Below, one piece after another: positions 24,289-32,082 of a stretch of 64,000 nucleotides of DNA. Position numbers and translations under genes: made by a program. Each line of letters begins with the position of its first letter. Position 1 is the first letter of the stretch. The notes under the pieces are model-generated. The model did no database searches. It was not told where the DNA came from and worked only from the letters and a program-made list of their open reading frames with translations. Origin of the DNA: MA-ANB-1 sp965216445 (lineage in GTDB: Bacteria; Actinomycetota; Acidimicrobiia; Spongiisociales; ZC4RG35); NCBI GenBank assembly GCA_965216445.1, contig OZ244166.1, forward strand, positions 2,545,531 through 2,609,530, in the 5' to 3' direction.

Positions 24289-25007
24289 GGCTCAAACCTG
24301 TATCCAACGCCCCAAACGGTCTTGACCCACGTCGGGTTCTCCGGGTCTGTCTCGATCTTCTGCCGGAGGCGCCTGACGTGAACGGTCACGGTGGCCGGGT
24401 CCTGCCAATCCGAGGACGAGTCCCACACCTGCTCCAGAAGCTGGACGCGGGTAAACACTTGACGGGGAGAGGTGCAGAAGAACTCGAGGAGCTCGAACTC
24501 CTTTGGTGTTAGATCGAGAGGTTTGCCGGCGACGAACACTTCTCGGGTCCGACCGTCGACTACCAACTCGCCAAATTCGTGGCGCTCATAAGCGAGGTCG
24601 GCTCGGTTGAGTCGCTTGAGGACGGTACGCACCCGGGCAACGAGTTCCCTCGGAGAGAACGGTTTGAGCACATAGTCGTCGGCTCCCAACTCCAATCCGA
24701 GGACCCGGTCATGCTCATCGGTTCGAGCGGTGAGAAGAATGACGGGGATCTCGCTATGACGACGCAGCTCGTTGAGAACGGTGAACCCATCGGCACCGGG
24801 AAGCATGACGTCGAGAACGACCAGGGCGGGTTCCTCGGAGCCGATCAGTTTCAGTGCATCCGTGCCACTCGCAGCTTCGCTAACCCGAAAACCCTCCCTA
24901 TCCAGATACGCGCACACCACTTCGCGAACCATTGGCTCGTCGTCGACGACGAGAATCCGTTGACCGGACAGGGTTGGGGTGGTCATACCCAACGAATTTA
25001 TGCCCAT
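24285..25007 (-). CDS. OmpR/PhoB-family response regulator
   Basis: Two-component DNA-binding regulator, 240 aa. The receiver domain has ILVVDDEP, phospho-acceptor D66 in VVLDVMLPG, and LTAR/KPFSPREL; the C-terminal winged helix has LTPKEFELLEFF and ends VKTVWGVGYRFEP. Start ATG 25007 is supported by GAGAGG 6 nt upstream; ATG 24986 is the shorter alternative. It is first in a two-gene operon with the kinase. A perfect dyad TGAACG-N9-CGTTCA at 25023-25043 lies just upstream, in the region shared with the divergent spondin-domain gene. Confidence 0.9.
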   Translation of the reverse strand: MGINSLGMTTPTLSGQRILVVDDEPMVREVVCAYLDREGFRVSEAASGTDALKLIGSEEPALVVLDVMLPGADGFTVLNELRRHSEIPVILLTARTDEHDRVLGLELGADDYVLKPFSPRELVARVRTVLKRLNRADLAYERHEFGELVVDGRTREVFVAGKPLDLTPKEFELLEFFCTSPRQVFTRVQLLEQVWDSSSDWQDPATVTVHVRRLRQKIETDPENPTWVKTVWGVGYRFEP

Positions 25008-25022
25008 AAAGAGCCTCTCACT

Positions 25023-25043
25023 TGAACGTTTCGAATTCGTTCA
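25023..25043. promoter_or_regulatory. Inverted repeat in the response regulator/spondin intergenic region
   Basis: TGAACG (25023-25028), 9 nt centred on TTCGAA, CGTTCA (25038-25043). It is placed to control the regulator gene, the divergent spondin-domain gene, or both. Confidence 0.45.
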
Positions 25044-25116
25044 CTTTTGGTTTCTTCCGTCGCAAGATCTCTGCCCGATTCTTGACGCAGGGTCATAAAT
25101 CAGGAGGAAAGAACCC

Positions 25117-25806
25117 ATGCCAAGATCGAGAAGACTGATCGTCCTCGCCGTAGCTGCGGCACTGGCACTCTCGGCGCTAGCCGGTACGGCTTCGGCCGAA
25201 GCGTCAGAGTCAGAGCCCACCTACAGAGTGACAATCACCAACCTCACCGATGGACAGTTGATGACACCATTCGTTGTGGCAACACATCATCCGTCCTTCT
25301 CCCTGTTCAACCGGGGCCAATACGCGTCCAACGGCCTTCAGCAACTCGCTGAGAACGGCGGAGTGCCCGTCCTGGTCGACGAACTTGCGGCCAACTCCAG
25401 GGTCAACGACGTCCAAGTCGCGGCAGGAGCCGCCGGACCCGTCGCACCCGGTGAGTCGGCCACCGCCTACGTCGCCGCAAACCACTACGCCCGTCAGCTG
25501 ACGCTGGCCGGGATGCTGATCTGCACCAATGACGGCTTTGGTGGAGTCAGCAACGTCAAGCTGGCCGATGGCAAAACTGTCTACGGCTACGCATACGACG
25601 CCGGCACCGAAATCAACACAGAGGCGTACGCAGACCTCGTACCTCCGTGCAACGGGCTGGGACAAACCGGGATGACCAATCCCGACTTGGCCGAAGGCGC
25701 CAAGATCCACCGTCACGGTGGCATCACCGGAGTCGGAGACCTCGACCCCAGTGTCAACGGTTGGAGCGGAGCAGTCATCAAGGTCGAGATCGAACTCGTC
25801 GACTGA
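25117..25806 (+). CDS. Secreted spondin-domain protein
   Basis: 229-aa exported protein. The signal peptide (residues 1-27) ends GTASA. The remainder matches the Spondin_N fold: YRVTITNLTDGQLMTPFVVATHHPSFSLFNRGQ, LAENGG, and the tail GWSGAVIKVEIELV. Bacterial spondin-domain proteins are secreted and of unknown function, possibly metal-binding or adhesive. AGGAGG precedes ATG 25117. It is divergent from the response regulator with a dyad between them, so regulation by that system is plausible. A strong terminator follows. Confidence 0.8.
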   Translation: MPRSRRLIVLAVAAALALSALAGTASAEASESEPTYRVTITNLTDGQLMTPFVVATHHPSFSLFNRGQYASNGLQQLAENGGVPVLVDELAANSRVNDVQVAAGAAGPVAPGESATAYVAANHYARQLTLAGMLICTNDGFGGVSNVKLADGKTVYGYAYDAGTEINTEAYADLVPPCNGLGQTGMTNPDLAEGAKIHRHGGITGVGDLDPSVNGWSGAVIKVEIELVD

Positions 25807-25827
25807 ATCCTGAAAGCTATCCATTGC

Positions 25828-25853
25828 AAGAGGGACCCCTCGGGGTCCCTCTT
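25828..25853. terminator. Strong terminator after the spondin-domain gene
   Basis: AAGAGGGACCCC (25828-25839) and GGGGTCCCTCTT (25842-25853) form a nearly loopless 12-bp inverted repeat between convergent genes; the outer 10 bp with a 6-nt loop is the realistic stem. Confidence 0.85.
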
Positions 25854-25858
25854 GGTCG

Positions 25859-26230
25859 TTAGAGGAGACGGTTGGTTAGGGCCTTCTTGAGGCGCAGAGG
25901 CGCCACGGTTAGATAGGCATCAATCACCAATTCCTCGACCTCAGACCAATCAGGGTTCGGACCGGGGTTCACGCCCAACCACATCAGACGCCCCCGATGG
26001 GGAGGCACGAAGAACTTGGCGGGATCGGCTTCGATGAGAATCCGTTGCGACCCGTCAGGCACTGCACACCAGAACTGAAATCCATCATCCACGGTGAATC
26101 GCTCCGGGTAGCTGACGAATTGTGGTCCCTTGCCTACGAACCACCCCGGCTCACCGTGGCTGACACGTTCTTCAGTTTCGGGGAGGTCCAGACAAATCTC
26201 TCGCAGTTTCTGGACCGGATCGGTGGGCAT
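25859..26230 (-). CDS. MmcQ/YjbR-family protein
   Basis: 123-aa protein of the MmcQ/YjbR (CyaY-like fold) family, role unknown, often DNA-binding-like in structure. The N-terminus MPTDPVQKLREICLDLPETEERVSHGEPGWFV and the segment RGRLMWLGVNPGPN followed by a YLTVAPLRLKK tail are characteristic. The frame extends upstream to 26419, but that overlaps the divergent acyl-CoA dehydrogenase start; ATG 26230 fits the family length. It is a single gene. Confidence 0.78.
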   Translation of the reverse strand: MPTDPVQKLREICLDLPETEERVSHGEPGWFVGKGPQFVSYPERFTVDDGFQFWCAVPDGSQRILIEADPAKFFVPPHRGRLMWLGVNPGPNPDWSEVEELVIDAYLTVAPLRLKKALTNRLL

Positions 26231-26297
26231 CGGCACATCATGGTCGAGACGGCGCAAATGTGTGTCAGGCGCCCTTCCCCGATACCATCGGCAGCCC

Positions 26298-27482
26298 ATG
26301 AGTGAGATTTCTTTCCAAAAGCCCGATCCGTACGACTTTCTCGATATCGATTCCCTTTTGGACGACGAAGAGATCCTCCTGCGTGACACGGTCAAAGACT
26401 TCGTCACCAAAGAGATCACACCCGAAGTCGGCGATTGGTGGGAAGCCGGCGAACTGCCTCACGCCGAACTGGCGAAGACCATCGGCGATATCGGGCTACT
26501 TGGTATGCACCTCGAGGGCTACGGGTGCGCCGGCACGTCGGCAACTGCCTATGGGCTGGCCTGTCTCGAGTTGGAGGCTGGCGACTCCGGGATCCGGTCT
26601 TTTGTCTCCGTGCAAGGTTCGCTGGCGATGTTCCCGATCTGGAAGTTCGGGTCGGAGGAACAAAAGAACGAATGGCTGCCGCAGATGGCCAAAGGCGAAG
26701 CCATCGGCTGTTTTGGCCTCACCGAGGCCGACTCGGGTTCCGACCCGTCTTCGATGCGAACCAACGCCAAACGCGACGGTTCGGACTGGATTCTCAATGG
26801 TTCGAAGATGTGGATCACCAACGGATCCATTGCTGACATCGCGGTGGTCTGGGCTCGAACCGACGAAGGAATCCGCGGCTTCATAGTCCCTACGGACAGC
26901 AAGGGCTTCTCGGCTCCGGAGATAAAGAAGAAGGCAAGCCTGCGCGCCTCGGTTACATCAGAGCTCTTGTTTGACAACGTCCGACTGCCGGATGAGTTCG
27001 TTCTGCCGGGAGTTGCCTCGATGCGGGGACCGTTGTCCTGCCTAAACGAAGCACGCTTTGGTATCGCCTTCGGTGCGATGGGTGCGGCACGATCTTGCTA
27101 CGAGGCCGCGCTTGACTATTCCAAGGAACGCGAGCAGTTCGACAAGCCAATCGGTTCGTTCCAACTGACCCAACGCAAGCTCGTGGAGATGATGGTTGCC
27201 GTTCAGCGTGGAACCCTGCTGGCGCTGCACCTGGGACGTCGCAAAGACGCTGGGACGTTGAGCCCCGAGCAGGTGTCCTTCGGCAAATTCGACAATGTTC
27301 GCAACGCACTGGACGTCGCCCGAACCGCTCGTTCGATACTTGGCGCCAATGGGATCACGCTGGAGTATCCGGCTTTCCGCCACATGTCGAACCTGGAAAC
27401 GGTCTTCACCTATGAAGGCACCAACGAGATCCATACGCTGATCATGGGTCAGTCGATAACAGGCCTCAACGCCTTCGCTTGA
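26298..27482 (+). CDS. gcdH: Glutaryl-CoA dehydrogenase-like acyl-CoA dehydrogenase
   Basis: FAD flavoprotein, 394 aa, probably oxidising and decarboxylating glutaryl-CoA to crotonyl-CoA. Catalytic base E373 lies in TYEGTNEIH. R100 in IRSFVSVQGSL aligns with the arginine that binds the glutaryl carboxylate in known glutaryl-CoA dehydrogenases, and EARFGIAFGAMGAA plus ILGANGITLEY and NLETVFTYEGT are typical of that subgroup. ATG 26298 gives the normal N-terminus; TACCAT lies 9 nt upstream. No lysine or tryptophan catabolic neighbours are present, so the pathway is not shown by context. Confidence 0.8.
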   Translation: MSEISFQKPDPYDFLDIDSLLDDEEILLRDTVKDFVTKEITPEVGDWWEAGELPHAELAKTIGDIGLLGMHLEGYGCAGTSATAYGLACLELEAGDSGIRSFVSVQGSLAMFPIWKFGSEEQKNEWLPQMAKGEAIGCFGLTEADSGSDPSSMRTNAKRDGSDWILNGSKMWITNGSIADIAVVWARTDEGIRGFIVPTDSKGFSAPEIKKKASLRASVTSELLFDNVRLPDEFVLPGVASMRGPLSCLNEARFGIAFGAMGAARSCYEAALDYSKEREQFDKPIGSFQLTQRKLVEMMVAVQRGTLLALHLGRRKDAGTLSPEQVSFGKFDNVRNALDVARTARSILGANGITLEYPAFRHMSNLETVFTYEGTNEIHTLIMGQSITGLNAFA

Positions 27483-27494
27483 GTCCGGCCCAAC

Positions 27495-27743
27495 TCAGGC
27501 CTCGTACTTCAACAACCTGAAGAGACCCTTTTTCGGTTTATAGACTCTGTCGGGATACTTTTCGACCAGTTTCCACACACACCCGTTGACCGTTTTGGGA
27601 TGGAATCGACTGTCTGACTCCCCGATTCTACGATTGAGGTCCGTCCATTGCAGGCCCTCCGGATGTTCATCGAGCAGTCTGAGCGCAGTCGCGTTAATGC
27701 GTTCGGTGACCTTGTTCGAGTTGATATCTGGTGGTTCGGTCAT
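27495..27743 (-). CDS. Small winged-helix-like protein
   Basis: 82-aa basic protein, probably a winged-helix DNA-binding domain: helix-rich TERINATALRLLDEHPEGLQWTDL-type segment followed by HPKTVNGCVWKLVEKYPD and a beta-wing-like VYKPKKGLFRLLKY. I do not recognise a named family. It starts 3 bp after the XdhC stop and is therefore the last gene of the coxD-coxE-xdhC operon, where it could act as a local regulator (inference). Confidence 0.6.
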   Translation of the reverse strand: MTEPPDINSNKVTERINATALRLLDEHPEGLQWTDLNRRIGESDSRFHPKTVNGCVWKLVEKYPDRVYKPKKGLFRLLKYEA

Positions 27744-27746
27744 CGA

Positions 27747-28538
27747 CTAACTCGCCACTACCTCGCCAGTCTCCTCCGGCCGTTGTTTGTGGACCCGGCC
27801 CTCGACACCCCGTAGCGGCATGCCGGTTCCATGCCCGTACCGAACCTGAGTCATCTCAGCCAGGATGGAGACAGCAACCTCCTGGGGACTTTCTGCTCCG
27901 ATGTCGAGACCAACCGGGCCATGGATCCGCGCAACGTCTTCTTCGCCGAAACCGGCTTCCTTGAGCCGCTCGACGCGGAGGGCATGGGTGCGCCGACTCC
28001 CCATCGCCCCGATGTACCGCGCCTCGCTCCTGAGGGCGGCTTGGAGGATCGGATCCTCCAGCCTCTTCTCGTGCGAGAGCACCACCACCCATGAACGGCG
28101 GTCGAACGGGATTTGCGCTACCAATTCATCAGGCTGCCCGACCACGACCTTGGCGTCCGGGAATCGCTCCTGGCTGGCAAACAACGGACGCGAGTCAGCG
28201 ACCGTTGGGCGATATCCCATTTGTCCGGCGAACGTGGCCAACCATTGGGCGATATGTACGGCACCAAAAACCAACACATCCTGGGGTGGGGCCAGGGTCT
28301 CCAGGAACACTTCATGCTCGCCATAGGTGATGGTGCGATTCTGTTCGTAATTGAGGAGAGTCACCGCGTCTTGGGAGACATCGTCCGCGACGTCGGCGGG
28401 AAGCTCACCAGTGATGGTTCTCCCCTGGGAGTCAATGACAACCTTCAAACCAGCGGCAGGGCCGGCGACGAAGGTCGCCACCGATCCATATTCCTCTCGG
28501 TCGAGAATGCCTTGGATCGCCTCGAGAGCCCTCACCAT
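27747..28538 (-). CDS. XdhC/CoxF-type maturation factor, C-terminal Rossmann part
   Basis: 263-aa protein with the XdhC C-terminal NAD-binding-type Rossmann domain: DVLVFGAVHIAQWLATFA, DSRPLFA, WVVVLSHEKRLEDPIL, YIGAMGSRRTHALRVERL and GLDIGAESPQEVAVSI. XdhC proteins bind molybdenum cofactor and insert it, after sulfuration, into xanthine/CO dehydrogenases. The XdhC N-terminal signature is missing here and is carried by the upstream gene. The longer frame to 28571 is less likely; ATG 28538 overlaps the upstream stop by 7 bp. It is part of the coxD-coxE operon. Confidence 0.85.
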   Translation of the reverse strand: MVRALEAIQGILDREEYGSVATFVAGPAAGLKVVIDSQGRTITGELPADVADDVSQDAVTLLNYEQNRTITYGEHEVFLETLAPPQDVLVFGAVHIAQWLATFAGQMGYRPTVADSRPLFASQERFPDAKVVVGQPDELVAQIPFDRRSWVVVLSHEKRLEDPILQAALRSEARYIGAMGSRRTHALRVERLKEAGFGEEDVARIHGPVGLDIGAESPQEVAVSILAEMTQVRYGHGTGMPLRGVEGRVHKQRPEETGEVVAS

Positions 28539-28840
28539 TGCTCGATGAACACGTCGATGGTTCCCCCGCAAGCCATGCCCACTTCGAAGGCGTCTTCGTC
28601 AGCAATCCCGTAGGTGACCTTCTTGGGCTGGCCCGAGGCGATTACCTCCTGGGCATGAAGGAACACATCGTTTTCGACACAGCCTCCACTAACCGATCCC
28701 GCGGTGTCGCCAGCGTCAGAAACGAGAAACTTGGAGCCTTCCGGTCGGGGCGCCGAACCGTAGACCCGCACCACCGTGGCGACGGCAACCTTCTTGCCCT
28801 CGTCTGTCCACTGCTTCCAAGTCTTCAACTGAGATCTCAT
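28532..28840 (-). CDS. XdhC/CoxI-type protein, N-terminal part as separate gene
   Basis: 102-aa protein equal to the XdhC_CoxI N-terminal domain: VRVYGSAPRPEGSKFLVS, GSVSGGCVEND and GMACGGTIDVFIE, including the conserved cysteines. In most genomes this domain is fused to the Rossmann domain encoded by the next gene, so XdhC is split here at the domain boundary; the overlapping stop/start would keep the two at equal levels. ATG 28840 overlaps the coxE stop by 4 bp. A recent frameshift is unlikely because both ends are clean. Confidence 0.85.
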   Translation of the reverse strand: MRSQLKTWKQWTDEGKKVAVATVVRVYGSAPRPEGSKFLVSDAGDTAGSVSGGCVENDVFLHAQEVIASGQPKKVTYGIADEDAFEVGMACGGTIDVFIEQW

Positions 28841-29955
28841 CTTCCACCTGCTATCGAATCAAGGACACGTACTACACCTTTGAAGTCGTTGACGCTAGCC
28901 GCCGGAAGCAAATGATCGATGTGAGGCAGAACCGCTTGCATCCCCCTGGTCAGCGGCTCGTAACTCTGTCTAGCTGCGAGAGGATTCAGCCAGAGCACCT
29001 TGTGCACCGACCTGCGCAACCTCGCCATCTCCTTCGCCAGGAGCTCAGGCTCCCCGCAGTCCCAACCGTCAGAGAGGATGAGCATCACGGGCCCCCCACG
29101 CGCCAGGCGTCTGCTCCACTCCCGGTTCCAATGTGCAAGCGCCTCACCGATCTGGGTTCCGCCGGACCAGTCGGTCACCCTGGTGGCCACCCGCTCCAAA
29201 GCCGACTTTGTGTCGCGTTTTCGCATTTCCTCGGTGATGCGACTCAGATGCGTCGAGAATGTGAAAGCTTCCACGTTCCGAAACCTTTTCTGAGCCGCGT
29301 GAGCGAAAACCAAGAAAATGTCCGCGTAGGCCTCCATCGAACCGGAGACGTCAGCGATCACAATCAGGGGGCGCTCCTTGAGGCGACGCTCCTTCCAGTC
29401 CATCAGCATCATGTCCCCACTTGGGCCCACTGCCTTGCGAAGGGTCCTCCTCATGTCCGGGCGGGAACCAGGGGACCGGGGCGCCCATCGTCTCGTCCGG
29501 AAGTCGGTCGGTTGCCAGAGCATCGTCATGATCAAACGACGCGCCTCCGCCAGGTCCTCATCATCCAGAGTGGAAAAGTCGCGGGTCGACACTGTCTCGA
29601 CCGACGACGCCCCGACTCGATCGGATACTGCCGTCTCCTGAGTGCCGCCGGAGCCTTGGAGAGAAAAACTGGCCGAGTTCCTCGATTCTTGTTTGTCGGG
29701 GTTTCGAGACACCAGCATCGCCGAAGACAATTGGTCGAAGAACTTCTCGAATTCCTCCTTGAAGACTTTTATTTGGGCCCGATCGGTTACCGCCAAAGCT
29801 TGCATCGATGCTTCGGCTTGGGAGCGACGGGTCACATCGATGAGGCTGAGCGCGCGGGCCATGTCAGCTGTCTGGTCGGCGGTGACAACAAGACCTCGGG
29901 ATCTCAAGGCGCCGGAGAAGGAGCTGATTTGATCTACAACGTTGGGAAGGGTCAT
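28837..29955 (-). CDS. coxE: CoxE-like VWA-domain protein
   Basis: 372-aa protein of the CoxE/VWA-containing family that works with a MoxR/CoxD AAA+ ATPase in maturing CO-dehydrogenase-type molybdenum hydroxylases. The C-terminal von Willebrand A domain has the metal-site motif D202-x-S204-x-S206 in IADVSGSMEAY, then a threonine/aspartate site in GTQIGEAL and ILSDGWDCGE. The N-terminal half is basic and helical. It overlaps coxD (ATGA) and the XdhC N-terminal gene (ATGA). The target enzyme is not in the window. Confidence 0.85.
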   Translation of the reverse strand: MTLPNVVDQISSFSGALRSRGLVVTADQTADMARALSLIDVTRRSQAEASMQALAVTDRAQIKVFKEEFEKFFDQLSSAMLVSRNPDKQESRNSASFSLQGSGGTQETAVSDRVGASSVETVSTRDFSTLDDEDLAEARRLIMTMLWQPTDFRTRRWAPRSPGSRPDMRRTLRKAVGPSGDMMLMDWKERRLKERPLIVIADVSGSMEAYADIFLVFAHAAQKRFRNVEAFTFSTHLSRITEEMRKRDTKSALERVATRVTDWSGGTQIGEALAHWNREWSRRLARGGPVMLILSDGWDCGEPELLAKEMARLRRSVHKVLWLNPLAARQSYEPLTRGMQAVLPHIDHLLPAASVNDFKGVVRVLDSIAGGR

Positions 29956-30830
29956 CCCACAAGTGTGTCGACGCCGACTTCCCGCACGTGGTCAACGTCA
30001 TCCTTGTACTTGAGGACGACGCCAAGCGTGGAGTCGATGGTTGGTGTTGCCAGTTGACCTGCGCCCAGGAGACGCAGCGACTCCGCCCAGTCGAGCGTCT
30101 CGGCGACGCCGGGAGGTTTGAATAGATCGAGATCGCGAAGGCGCCGCATCGCTTCGCTCAAAGTGTCTGCGAGCTCCTTGTTCAGATCGGGAACCTTTCG
30201 TTGAATGATCGCCGACTCACGGGCGGGTGAGGGATAGTCGATCCAGTGATACACACACCTCCGCTTCAAGGCATCGTGGATTTCGCGGGTTCGGTTCGAG
30301 GTCAAGACCACAATGGGCGGTGTGTCGGCTTTGATCGTCCCAATCTCGGGAATGGAGATTTGAAAGTCGGAGAGAAGCTCCAATAAGAAGGCTTCGAATT
30401 CCTCGTCGGCACGGTCTAGTTCGTCGATCAAAAGGACAGGCCGGTGACCACCCTTGCTTGCTTCGATTGCTTGCAGGAGGGGGCGAGCTATCAGGTACTC
30501 CCGACTCATGATGTCCTCGGGGGTGGCATCAGCTCCGGCACCCGAAGCTTCCAGAAGCCGAATTGCCATCATCTGCCGGGCGTAGTCCCATTCGTAGAGA
30601 GCCTGGCCGACGTCAAGACCCTCGTAACACTGGAGCCGAATCAGCTCCGCCCCGGACATCTCGGCCAACACCTTTGCGACCTCGGTCTTGCCGACACCGG
30701 CCTCACCTTCCAAGAACAATGGGCGGCCCAGCTGATTGGCCAGGTGGATGGCGATCGTCAGATTCTCGTCGGTGAAATAGTCCAGAGAGTCGAGAGCATC
30801 AGCAAGCTGTTCAACAGTGTCGGGAATCAC
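29952..30830 (-). CDS. coxD: CoxD-like MoxR-family AAA+ ATPase
   Basis: 292-aa AAA+ chaperone of the MoxR/CoxD branch. Walker A GEAGVGKT at 42-49, Walker B LLIDELDR at 133-140, sensor-1 VLTSNRTREI. In carbon monoxide oxidisers CoxD partners with CoxE to build the Cu-Mo active site; more generally such pairs activate metalloenzymes. The GTG start has TAGGCT 6 nt upstream, so it likely heads a leaderless operon of five genes. There are no coxM, coxS or coxL structural genes on either side. Confidence 0.87.
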   Translation of the reverse strand: MIPDTVEQLADALDSLDYFTDENLTIAIHLANQLGRPLFLEGEAGVGKTEVAKVLAEMSGAELIRLQCYEGLDVGQALYEWDYARQMMAIRLLEASGAGADATPEDIMSREYLIARPLLQAIEASKGGHRPVLLIDELDRADEEFEAFLLELLSDFQISIPEIGTIKADTPPIVVLTSNRTREIHDALKRRCVYHWIDYPSPARESAIIQRKVPDLNKELADTLSEAMRRLRDLDLFKPPGVAETLDWAESLRLLGAGQLATPTIDSTLGVVLKYKDDVDHVREVGVDTLVG

Positions 30831-30959
30831 GCCTTTAGCCTAAATCGCCAGGGAGACAACGGCAGCGGGTCTACGGGCAGAAACCTCCTAGAAGTCTTCA
30901 CATTGTCTCCACAATTGGCTCCGAAAATCACTCCTGACTCACAGAAAGGAGTTGAAAAA

Positions 30960-31376
30960 ATGAGAATGAGATTGGTGGGCACAATCCTTGCCGCTCTCGT
31001 GATAATCGGTGGCATCGGTGCCCTCGGTTATGGAATCTTCCAGACCGGCTACCAGCAGGGTCTGGTGGAAACCGTCGAACTGGCTGCAGATGGAGCCGAA
31101 ATAGTTACACCAGTGGCCGTTGGGTTCTACCCCGGCTATCACGGATTTGGGATATTCGGACTGTTCTTCAAGGTTCTATTCCTGTTCCTGATCTTCGGAT
31201 TCATCTTCAAGTTGATCTTCGGTAGACGACGCTGGGGTCCGAGACCCAACGGACCCGGATGGTCGGATGGCGATGATCCAGGCAGTCACCCCATGGCGAA
31301 ACGCTTCGCAGCGTGGCATCAGCAGATGCACGAAGGTGACGATGCGGGTAAGCCAGACGCAGGCACCCAGCCGTGA
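30960..31376 (+). CDS. Small two-helix membrane protein upstream of a two-component system
   Basis: 138-aa protein of unknown function. A first membrane helix lies at about residues 5-27, a short outer loop rich in Gly/Tyr/Phe follows, then a very hydrophobic helix (FFKVLFLFLIFGFIFKLIF, about 68-86), then a basic and tryptophan/proline-rich cytoplasmic tail with HQQMHEG. AAGGAG lies about 10 nt before ATG 30960; the much longer open frame from 30444 runs antisense to coxD. The next gene, a response regulator, starts 19 bp after its stop, so it may be an accessory sensor or target of that system. Confidence 0.7.
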   Translation: MRMRLVGTILAALVIIGGIGALGYGIFQTGYQQGLVETVELAADGAEIVTPVAVGFYPGYHGFGIFGLFFKVLFLFLIFGFIFKLIFGRRRWGPRPNGPGWSDGDDPGSHPMAKRFAAWHQQMHEGDDAGKPDAGTQP

Positions 31377-31395
31377 TCGAGTCCAGACGACCACA

Positions 31396-32082
31396 ATGGC
31401 AAAAATGCACAAGATCCTCGTCGTAGACGACGAACTCAAGATCGCCCGCCTGGTCAGGGATTACCTGACCGAGGCGGGCTTTGAGGTGGTTCTTGCCAGC
31501 AATGGACCCGCTGCCGTCGCAACCGCAAGATCCGAAAAGCCAGACCTTGTCGTTCTCGACCTTGGGCTCCCCGGTATGGACGGCCATGACGTGACAAGAT
31601 CCATCCGACGCCAATCCGAGGTGCCAATAGTGATGCTGACGGCAAGGAGCGACGAAACCGACAGGGTTATCGGACTCGAACTTGGCGCCGACGACTACGT
31701 GGTCAAGCCTTTCAGCCCCAAAGAGCTAGTGGCTCGCATCAAAGCGGTTCTCCGCCGTTCTGCGGGTGCGGTGCGATCGGAGGTGGTCAGAATCCACGAC
31801 CTCGAAATCAACGTCGGCAACTACACCGTCCACAAAGGGAACACTCGCTTGGATTTCACGGTTTCGGAGTTCGAGCTCCTCCGAACCCTTGCCGGCCAAC
31901 CTGGCCGTGTCTTCACTAGGGCTCAGCTGTTGGAGGCGATTAGAGGGGTGGCCTTCGAGTCGTATGAACGAGCGATCGACGCGCACATCAAGAACATCCG
32001 CAAGAAGCTGAACAGCGTCGATCCGGATGCTGACTACATCGAGACAGTGTATGGAGTCGGTTACAGGTTCAACGATGCCTAA
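31396..32082 (+). CDS. OmpR-family response regulator
   Basis: 228-aa two-component regulator. Receiver: ILVVDDEL, phospho-acceptor D55 in VVLDLGLPG, VMLTARSD, KPFSPKEL. Effector: winged helix with FTVSEFELLRTL, AQLLEAIRG and a C-terminal IETVYGVGYRFN. ATG 31396 (MAKMHK) is chosen; the longer frame starting 31267 overlaps the preceding gene. Its stop overlaps the kinase start by 8 bp. The cognate kinase follows directly; the small membrane protein precedes, forming a three-gene operon. Confidence 0.92.
   Translation: MAKMHKILVVDDELKIARLVRDYLTEAGFEVVLASNGPAAVATARSEKPDLVVLDLGLPGMDGHDVTRSIRRQSEVPIVMLTARSDETDRVIGLELGADDYVVKPFSPKELVARIKAVLRRSAGAVRSEVVRIHDLEINVGNYTVHKGNTRLDFTVSEFELLRTLAGQPGRVFTRAQLLEAIRGVAFESYERAIDAHIKNIRKKLNSVDPDADYIETVYGVGYRFNDA

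Noticed and set aside
28912..30057. 381-aa plus-strand ORF opposite coxE
   Set aside because: The minus-strand VWA protein with its MIDAS motif and 4-bp overlaps is the real gene.
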